Of a stretch of DNA of 64,000 bases, positions 56,681 to 64,000 are shown piece by piece. Position numbers and translations under genes: made by a program. The stretch lies in assembly GCA_017311185.1 (NCBI GenBank), contig JAESUZ010003492.1:558001-622000 (forward strand). Direction: 5' to 3'. Under the pieces are notes generated by a model. It ran no database searches, was not told the origin of the DNA, and worked only from the letters and a program-made list of their open reading frames with translations. The number at the start of each line of letters is the position of its first letter. The first letter of the stretch is position 1. Origin of the DNA: Proteles cristata cristata (lineage: Eukaryota > Chordata > Mammalia > Carnivora > Hyaenidae).

Positions 56681-57050
56681 GAAGTGAGATGTCACTGTAA
56701 CAAATTACCTAAAATATGTGATTGGTATTGGTGTAGGGACTGACTTCGCACATATGATCTTTTCAGGAGAATTATCCTTAGCAGGTGGTGCTTACCCTTG
56801 GCAGTGACATTGGTGTAACACACGACAGATTGGTAGGAATCTACTAAACCAGAATCTCTTGAATCAATGCAGGTAAGTGCCACAGAGACATTTTCATCTG
56901 AAAAAATATCTAGCTCAAAACGTATGGATATTAGGTGGTTCTGGTATAGGAAATCACAGATGCAGAAGAGTGGCTCATTGTAGAGAGATGGGAGTGGAGA
57001 CTTAATGTTTGTAAATGACAAAACAAAGAGGTAAATGAAATGCATACATT
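56681..57050 (+). mobile_element. Probable MaLR internal sequence (start of internal region)
   Basis: The bases after the LTR ('gacactagaagtgagatgtc', 'actgtaacaaattacctaaa') resemble the opening of MaLR internal sequence, which is non-coding in these elements. A 117-codon frame on the opposite strand (56692-57045) has no recognisable domain. Assignment of the distal part is weak. Confidence 0.4.
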
Positions 57051-57627
57051 AGAGATAAAATAAAAATGTCTCACAAATCAGGTAAAGCTGGTGATAAATA
57101 TTTAACCCATTTTCATATTTACAGAATCTCTACGGTAAGAATAAAAGTAGAGACATTCATATAGTGCACTTATGTGCAGTGAGGGGAATGAACAATACCT
57201 CTTGTAATTCCAGCTTTGCACACATTTACAAAATATTAACTAGCAATATAAATAACAAAGCAAAAGATAAATGATTAGATTACTTTCCTCTATATAACTA
57301 AGTACGGCTTCTTATGATGATACTGTCACAAATCACAAAGATGAGCATGATATATATACTCCATGACACTCTTTGTGCTCATGAATGAACCAATGATGGA
57401 ATTATCCGACCCACACAGAGCCAATTTCCCTAGAAAAAATTTGAAATTGAAAATAATAAGGGAGCCTGGAGAAACTGAAAAATATTGAAGCCAAACTTAA
57501 TGGCAGCTGTCTGGAATTTAAATTTCCTGCAGACATTCTGTACATTCAAGCTCTTGCCATTGAATTTGGGAACTTCAGCATTTCCTTCAATTTGGGGAAA
57601 TATTATACCGTGTTTCTGTAATGTTTA

Positions 57628-57659
<32 letters not shown>

Positions 57660-58189
57660 TATGTTTTACTTGCACTTTTATTCTGTACATCAAAACTATT
57701 ATTTGCAAAAGAGTTTTCTATACTTTAAAGCATTATTAAAGCTTTTATTCTTATTCACATTATGATTCTCAGTATAAACATAACTTTGTAGACTCCAAGG
57801 CACAATTTTTAATAGTGATTTATGGCCTACTATATCCTGAGAATCACCTATAAAAAGTTTTTTTTTCAGAAGGATAACGTACATATGCATTTAACTTAAA
57901 ATATCTGAAAGATAATTATTAATCACAGATGTGCACTACTTCCTAATAGTCTCGGGAATACACACAATTAAACTCAGAATTGTACAATAAAAAAAAAGAT
58001 AATGCCTAAAAATGTAGGACACACTTTTATTGAAGATAATAGAAAAGAATGGATGAAACAAAAGGAAGTTTACATGAAGAAATTCAATCCCACATCCTAA
58101 TTTTTGGTATATCAAGATTTTTTTAAGTGCAGATTTTAATTCATCAAAAGTTGTAAAATTATTTCAATCAGTCATGATTAGTATTTATG
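57051..58189. other. AT-rich unique sequence with a (TG)n run
   Basis: TG run at 57624-57656. The rest has no named repeat. Frames plus 57485-57739 and minus 57699-57890 cross the TG run or AT-rich DNA. Confidence 0.5.
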
Positions 58190-58540
58190 TTTTTGAATTT
58201 TCAAAAATTAGTTTTGTTACAGAAATTTTCAAACATACACAGTTAAGAAAAACAATATAATGTACCAAAATTGTCCATATTTAATAATTAGTATTTTACC
58301 ACAATTGTTGCGCCTCACTATTTTTTTAAATTTATGTAGTAATTTAAAACAAAACTTTAAGTATTTTATCTCTATATGTTTCTTTACACATTTCTAATAC
58401 TCCAGAATATTTCCTACCTACATATGATTCAACCATCCCATCTAAATATTACCAATAATTCCTTAAGTTATGAAACTAGACTGTACTAAAGTTCTCCTTA
58501 TTTTTCAAAAATTCATCTGATGGTTGGATTATTTGAATTA
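58190..58540 (+). repeat. Old interspersed repeat, probably L1M 3' region, target of the next L1
   Basis: 'gaaattttcaaacatacaca', 'aacaatataatgtacc', 'tagtattttaccacaattgt' and 'ccaataattccttaag' follow the order of a widespread ancient repeat. It appears to continue beyond the inserted L1 at about 60505. Tentative. Confidence 0.35.
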
Positions 58541-58822
58541 AGAATACAACAAGGTAACTTCCTGTCTCACATTTAGGTCTCTCATCCATTTTGAATTTAG
58601 TTTTGTCCAAAGTTTAAGAAAGTGGTACAATCTCATTCTTCTGCATGTCATTGTCCAATTTTCCCAACATCAGTTGTTGAAGAGATTGTCTTTTTCCCAT
58701 TGTATATTCTTTCCTCCTTTCTCTAAGATTAATTACCCATATATCTGTGGGTTCATTTTCTGTTTTCTATTCTGTTCCATTGATCTATATGTCTTTTTTT
58801 GGGTCAGTCCTATACTGTCTTT

Positions 58823-59075
58823 ATCCCTACAGCTTTATTTTTTTTTTTTAATCTTTTTTTTTTAATTTATTTCCAGGAGAGAGAGACAGCGTGAGCAGGG
58901 GAGGGTCAGAGAGAGAGGGAGTCACAGACTGAAACAGGCTCCAGGCTCTGAGCTGGCAGTCAGCACAGAGCCCGACGCGGGGCTCGAACCCACGAACCGC
59001 GAGATCATGACCTAAGCGAAAGTCGGACGCTTAACCGACTAAGCCACCCAGGCGCCCCAATCCCTACAGCTTTAT
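58823..59075 (-). mobile_element. Young felid-type CanSINE in the inverted L1 arm
   Basis: Body 58839-59059 in reverse, with a T-run tail, 'gcccgacgcggggctcgaac' and a near-consensus 'ccacccaggcgcccc' head. The exact 16-bp repeat atccctacagctttat lies at 58823-58838 and 59060-59075. Confidence 0.97.
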
Positions 59076-59395
59076 AATGTAATTTGAAGTGTGGAAATGT
59101 AAGACAAGAAGCCATCAAAATCTTAGAGGAGAACACAGGCAATGATCTCTTTGATACTGGCTATAGCAACCTCTTTCTAAATATGTCTCCTGAGGCAAAG
59201 GGAACATATGCAAAAATAAACTTCATCAAGATAAAAAAAACTTCTGCACAGTGAAGGGAACAATCAACAACACAAAAAGGCAATCTGTGGAATGGGAGAA
59301 GATAGTTGCAAATGATATGTCTGATAAAGAGTTAATATCCAAAATATATGAAGAACTTATACAAGTAAACACCCCAAAAAACAAATAATCCAGTT

Positions 59396-59630
59396 AAAAA
59401 TGGGCAAAAGAGGGGCGCCTGGGTGGCTTAGTCGGTTAAGCATCCGACTTTCGCTTAGGTCATGAACTCGTGGTTCATCGGTTCGAGCCCCGCGTCGGGC
59501 TCTGCCAGCACAGAACCTGGAGCCTGTTTCAGTCTGTGACTCCCTCTCTCTCTGACCCTCCCCTGCTCATGCTGTCTCTCTCTCTCTCTCCTAGAAATAA
59601 ATAAAATATTTTTAAAAAATGGGGAAAAGA
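59396..59630 (+). mobile_element. Young felid-type CanSINE in the forward L1 arm
   Basis: Body 59412-59614: ggggcgcctgggtggcttag head, 'tagtcggttaagcatcc', B box 'ggttcgagccccgcg', CT tract, 'tctcctagaaataaataaaa' tail. Flanks aaaaatgggcaaaaga and aaaaatggggaaaaga differ at one of 16 positions. Confidence 0.97.
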
Positions 59631-60504
59631 TATGAATGGACATTTTTTCCAAAGAAGACATTAAGATTGCTAACAGACACATGAAAAGATGTTCAACATC
59701 ACTCATCATCAGAGAAATGTAAATCAAAACTATAATGAGATATCACTTCACACCTGTCAGAATGGCTAAACTTATCAAGATAGGAAAAAACAGATATTGG
59801 CAAAGATGGGAGAAAGGGGAACACTTTCACACTGTGCATCAGAATGTAAACTGGTGCTGCCACTGAAAACAGTATTGAGGTTTCTCAAACAGTTAAAAAT
59901 AGAATACCTTGCCACCCAGCAATTGTACTACTAGGTATTTACACAAAGGATACAAAAATACTGATTCAAAAGGATACATGCACCCAATGTTCATAGCAGC
60001 ATTATTAACCATAACAAAATTATGGGAAGAATCCAAATATGCACTGACTGATGAATGGATAATGAAGATGTGTTTTATATATGTACATGGAATATTACTC
60101 AATCATCAAAAATAATTAAATTTTGCCATTTACAACAACATGGATACAGATAGAGACTATTATACTAAGCTAAATAAGTTAGTCAGAGAAAGACAAATAC
60201 TGTATGATTTCACTCATATGTGGAATTTAAAAATCAAAACAAATGAACTGAGTTGGCAGATAGAGAAGCAAACCAAGAGACAGACTCTTGACAGTAAAGA
60301 ACAATCTGATGGCACCTGAGGGGAGGAGAGGGAGGCTTGTTGGATAAGTGATGGGTAGTAGGAGGGCACTTGTAATAAGTGCCAAGCGTTGTTTTAAAGG
60401 GATGAGCCACTGAATTCTACTCCTGAAGCTATTATTTCACTGTATGTTGACTAGCTAGAATATAAATAAAAAGTTGGAGGAAAAAAGAAGAATAAAACAA
60501 TGTA

Positions 60505-61500
60505 TAAAATCATAAGGGTCCTTAAGTGGTTATTACAACTATTACATCTTCCTTTTTCTTTGTTCTTTATTTTTGTTTCCATGCTATTAATTTCTAGAAA
60601 TAATTGGGTTAGATTTTATGAATTATCACGTATAGTCTATATATATCTAGGTGATCCCTACGATATTATTTAACATTGTGCTCTATTCCTTGTATGTCCT
60701 ACAGACTGGAATCCGTAGCTAAATAGTGATTAAACCCAGGTTGAAATCATTTTGTCAAGACTACTCTAAAGGATGCACAATAACATTTCATGCTGTATTG
60801 TGTAAATATAAACACAATGTCTTTATGAATTTGATCACTTTTACTCAGGCTGAGACGGATTAGTGGTGAGACTATATTCTTCAAATTATAAATTTCCCAC
60901 TCATATTTTTCTACATATGTATTTAGCATTCACCTACTCTTGATTTACCCCAAATTACAATCCAAACAGGACAAGTGGGATAGTTGCTTACCTTTTACTG
61001 ATTGGATCAACTTTTTTTTTTTTATAAAAAAGAAACTCTTGTTCTTTTAATCTTTCTTTTAAATGAAAATAGGTTGGGTAAATTGGTGTCAGTGTTAAGT
61101 AAAAGAACCTTAAGTGTAAAAATCAGTATTCATGACCTTGAGAAAATATCCATAATTTGGTTGTTATTTTAATAACAAGAAACTTCCAAAAATGAGATCC
61201 CTTTTCCTTTTATTTTCATGGTGGGAAACAAGAGCCCATGACATTCTGATGTGAAGCAGCTAATAGCCAATTTTAGTTACCAAAGACTGTAATACAAAGA
61301 ATTTGTCCTCAAAAGCCAGCTGTCAATCTCTTTAGAGGAGATAAAAACACTGAAACCTGTAACACAACATGACTGCTCCTGACAGTTGCACACAATCCTG
61401 AGTGACAAAAATGTAAATTCACATGTTTACATCTAATCTTAAACATAGAATAAAACTTAGGGTCATTATCTAAATAAAATAAAATACTTTCTAAGGCTAT
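60505..61500. other. Unique AT-rich sequence, nothing recognised
   Basis: The first 70 bases may continue the old repeat interrupted by the L1. The rest has no gene or named repeat. A T-run lies near 61012-61023. Confidence 0.4.
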
Positions 61501-61731
61501 TATACTTTGACTTTTTAAAAATTTATTTTTGAGAGAGAGATTGAGACAGCGTGGAGAGGGTCAGAGACAGAGGGAGTCACAGAATCCGAAGACAGTCTCC
61601 AGACTCTGAGCTAGCTGTCGGCAGAGAGCCCAACGTGGGGCTCGAACTCACGAACTGTGAGATCATGACCTGAGCCGAAGTCGGACGCTTAACCGACTGA
61701 GCCACCCAGGCGCCCCTATACTTTGACTTTT
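61501..61731 (-). mobile_element. CanSINE with exact 15-bp target duplication
   Basis: Body 61516-61716 in reverse: 'aaaatttatttttgagagag' tail side, 'caacgtggggctcgaactca', 'gagatcatgacctgagccga' and a 'ccgactgagccacccaggcg' head. tatactttgactttt is repeated at 61501-61515 and 61717-61731. The internal sequence is of the older body type but well preserved. Confidence 0.96.
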
Positions 61732-62084
61732 AAAAGCCCAGTTTGGAAGACAACTTTACAAATCACTGAATTAAACATTATTTGAATTAACAATTATTAT
61801 AGACGTTGTCAAATTTAGGAAAAAAGTATACAATCATTAAAACTGGAATACAAATATATCAGAGTTGTTGGATGTTCCAGAGAACACTGTGTTGGATGTT
61901 CTAGAGAACACTGAAACACAAATCCTGTCTGATCCCCACTGAAACTTTCTTCCTAGAAGAAGTTAGAATTCTCCCTTCCTCTCCCTAATTGTGAACTCAT
62001 AAAGCCTAGCATTTCAACTTAGAATGACTTTAAGGATACTTCCGGTAAGTATTAGCTATAAAGCAAATATGACCATATGAAATA
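61732..62084. other. Unique sequence with a 23-base near-tandem phrase
   Basis: 'gttggatgttccagagaaca' near 61867 and 'gttggatgttctagagaaca' near 61891 are adjacent imperfect copies. No gene seen. Confidence 0.6.
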
Positions 62085-62322
62085 CCAGAAATCTGTGGTT
62101 TAAAATTTTTTAATGAGTATTTATTCTTGAGAGACAGAGAGAAAGACAGAGCATGAGAGAAGGAGGGACAGAGAGAGAGGGAGACACAGAATCCAAAGCA
62201 GGCTCCAGGCTGTCAGCACAGAGCATGATGCAAGGCTCCAACTCATGAACCGTGAGATGATGACCTGAGCTGAAGTTGGACACTCAACCAACTGAGCCAC
62301 CCAAGTGCCCCAGAAATCTGTG
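62085..62322 (-). mobile_element. CanSINE, older copy with exact 13-bp target duplication
   Basis: Body 62098-62309 in reverse: 'aatgagtatttattcttgag' tail side, purine tract, 'gaaccgtgagatgatgacct' and a 'caactgagccacccaagtgc' head. ccagaaatctgtg occurs at 62085-62097 and 62310-62322. Confidence 0.95.
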
Positions 62323-62839
62323 CGTTTATACTCAAAACTATAAATTTCATGACCAAAAGTTTTTAGAGTATTGACTAAGAGAGACAAGATAAAATTTTGG
62401 TTGCCAGCAGCCATTAGAAACATAGCATTGATTATATCTAGAGTAGTTAATTATTTCTGATAGTTCAGATAATGCGAATGTGGGCTAAAGAATTACCAAC
62501 TCTGAAATGACATTTATAGAAAGGAAAACTTGGTAAAATTTCAAGGCAAAAAGTAAACTGATACAGTAAATAAGAGTGGGTCATAGGGCAAATTTAAATT
62601 TTCTTAACAAGTTTTACTAATTATGATAAAAAGTTTAAAAACTGCTTTACTGAAAATAAAAACAAATATATTAAAGAGAAATCATCAAAATAGAAAAAAG
62701 ACAAAACACTGTTAGTGAGTAAAGAAAAACTCAGTATATAGAAAAAAATCTTATGACAACAACAAATATTTTACTGAATACACTAATACAGATTTAGAAG
62801 ATGAAATTGTTGAAAATTACTTTTAAGACAAGGAGTAAT
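62323..62839. other. AT-rich sequence, nothing recognised
   Basis: No gene or named repeat. Confidence 0.4.
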
Positions 62840-63087
62840 TAAATATAAGTTTTTTGGGGGAGCCTGAGTAGCTAACTTGGTTGAGTGTCTAACTTAGGCT
62901 CAGGTCATGATCTTGTGGTCAGTGATTTGGAGCCCTGCATTGGGCTCTGTGCTGACAGTTCAGAGCCCGGAGCCTGCTTTGGATTTTGTCTCCCTCTTCT
63001 CTGCCCCTCTCTCATTCACTATCTGTTCTCTCTCTCTCTCTCAGAAATGAATAAAATTTTTTTTAAAGTTTAAATATAAGCTTTTTG
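62840..63087 (+). mobile_element. CanSINE, older copy with 17-bp target duplication
   Basis: Body 62857-63070: 'gggggagcctgagtagctaa' head, 'ttgagtgtctaacttaggct', CT tract, 'cagaaatgaataaaatttt' tail. Flanks taaatataagttttttg and taaatataagctttttg differ at one position. Confidence 0.94.
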
Positions 63088-63330
63088 AAATTTTAAAATG
63101 CAATTAATAAAAACAAAATATAAAAAAGAAAATATAATGCAAAATACAAGGAAACAGGAATTATCTGTGTGATTATATTGTTATAAAATTAAAATATTTT
63201 AATGATAAAATATTAGAAACAATAAGGAGAGTTTAACAAAGTGGTTGAATATGGAACTAACATAATAAACAAGTTCCATCGACACATACAGAGTTTGGAA
63301 ATGCCACCCTTTCCTAACAGCAAGTGAAAC
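63088..63330. other. AT-rich sequence
   Basis: A-rich DNA, perhaps the edge of the following repeat. Confidence 0.35.
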
Positions 63331-64000
63331 CCTGAAAAGACTAAAAATTTAACAATACTTCGTGGATTCATAGCAGAATGGGGGACATGGGAAAAATCAC
63401 TGCCCCCAAGATCAGAGAGACAGGCCAATACCGGGAGACACAGCTTACTTGAGCAGGGACTCCTGACCAGAAGCCACTGGGGACGAATGCTGCAGGGGGA
63501 AAACTTGAACTATAATTTAGAAACTGCTGAAGGCTCACTGTAGACAACTCTCAGAGTTTTAATACTGCAAAATTTAAGTCCGGGAGTTTGTGCAACTTCC
63601 CGTAGTAAACACCAAAGAAACATCTCTGGGCTTCTGGCAAGGCTAGGGGAAGAGGGAACATTTCTAAGTATCTCAGAGTACTCTGTGCATAACAAGGGCT
63701 GCCTTTAGGTGAAACTAGTTAATCAGAGCTAAACATTCTAGGGTGTTATTAGAGTCTACCTCGCTTGGGGAAGGGAAATGCCCACTTCTTTCTTTCCAGT
63801 GGGAGAGGGGAAATAGCCAAGGCCAGTCCACTCTAGATATCCCTATGTCCTATCCCACATAAGCAGGAAGAAAAAAGAATGGCAATACTTGTGAAGTTTA
63901 CAGTCCAGACATATGGGTTCACTAGAAACTGAGAATGAACCATGGGCATATTGAATGCTCTCCCAACCACCCCGTACATCATCACATTACTAAGGTCTAT
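63331..64000 (+). mobile_element. Possible old L1M/HAL1-type 5' region, cut by the window end
   Basis: Steps 'cgtggattcatagcagaatg', 'agagagacaggccaataccg', 'cttgaactataatttagaaa', 'gctcactgtagacaactctc' and 'actctgtgcataacaagggc' resemble the 5' region of old L1-type elements. The composition is less AT-rich than the flank. The assignment comes from visual recall and needs a repeat search. Confidence 0.35.

Larger units (their letters stand above)
58541..60504 (+). mobile_element. Twin-primed L1 insertion with 5' inversion and target duplication
   Basis: The left arm (58557-59096) is L1 ORF2 sequence in reverse orientation. The right arm (about 59097-60488) is forward L1 ORF2 end, 3' UTR and A-rich tail. 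The outer end of the inverted arm ('cctgtctcacatttaggtct', antisense) is the L1 sequence that immediately precedes the start of the forward arm ('aagacaagaagccatcaaaa'). This is exactly what twin priming predicts. Flanking repeats agaatacaacaaggta (58541-58556) and agaataaaacaatgta (60489-60504) match at 14 of 16 positions. Both arms carry a later SINE. The coding frames are broken, so the element cannot move. Confidence 0.88.

Overview
The window is nuclear DNA from a carnivoran mammal, most likely a cat (Felidae, or another feliform). The main evidence is 29 copies of a tRNA-Lys-derived SINE of the Carnivora (CanSINE) type. Each has a GGCGCCTGGGTGGC-like head, an A box and B box of pol III type, a pyrimidine-rich CT tract and an AATAAA-containing A-rich tail. 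The body sequence fits the felid form (SINEC_Fc-like) rather than the dog form. The rest is AT-rich with abundant microsatellites, old L1, MaLR LTRs and MIR/L2 relics, as in a mammalian gene-poor or deep intronic region. No convincing protein-coding exon, RNA gene or CpG island was found. The open frames are short, lie in repeats or low-complexity DNA, or show no recognisable family.

Layout. 1-266 is old L1 cut by a SINE. 430-8337 is mostly unique AT-rich DNA with an 80-bp tandem duplication (1141-1300), a GC-richer island (about 2500-3035) and three SINEs. 8338-13030 is a dense repeat stack: an L1 3' end with a 45-bp duplication and a 200-nt polypurine tail; a Tigger-like DNA transposon (9525-10573) split by a young SINE; and an old minus-strand L1 split by a TG...CA LTR-retrovirus insertion (11448-12543, 6-bp target duplication) and then by a SINE. 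13031-22240 is mainly unique AT-rich DNA with scattered SINEs, a MIR, an L2-like relic and a MaLR-like LTR. 22530-24856 is a decayed L1 ORF2. 24878-28300 is largely unique. 28301-33712 has SINEs, including one inserted in the target-site duplication of another, and a minus-strand L1 3' end. 33713-38160 is largely unique, with a 44-bp duplication and a MIR.

38172-44010 holds a MaLR LTR, a mosaic of two L1 lineages and an MLT1-like LTR end. 44011-49320 is unique except for a 3 x 48-bp minisatellite next to a CA run. 49327-51080 has four SINEs, one inside a minus-strand MLT1-like LTR. 54590-57050 has two L1 3' ends and a MaLR LTR running into internal sequence. 58541-60504 is a twin-primed L1 with a 5' inversion, matching target-site duplications and a SINE in each arm. 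61501-63087 has three more SINEs, and the window ends in sequence resembling an old L1 5' region.

Nothing here forms a pathway or operon. The biology is the layered history of retrotransposition. The items most worth following are the LTR insertion carrying an env-TM-like frame, the Tigger-like element with a splice-site-flanked open frame, the twin-primed L1, the young SINE cohort, and a few non-repeat segments that may be conserved regulatory DNA.
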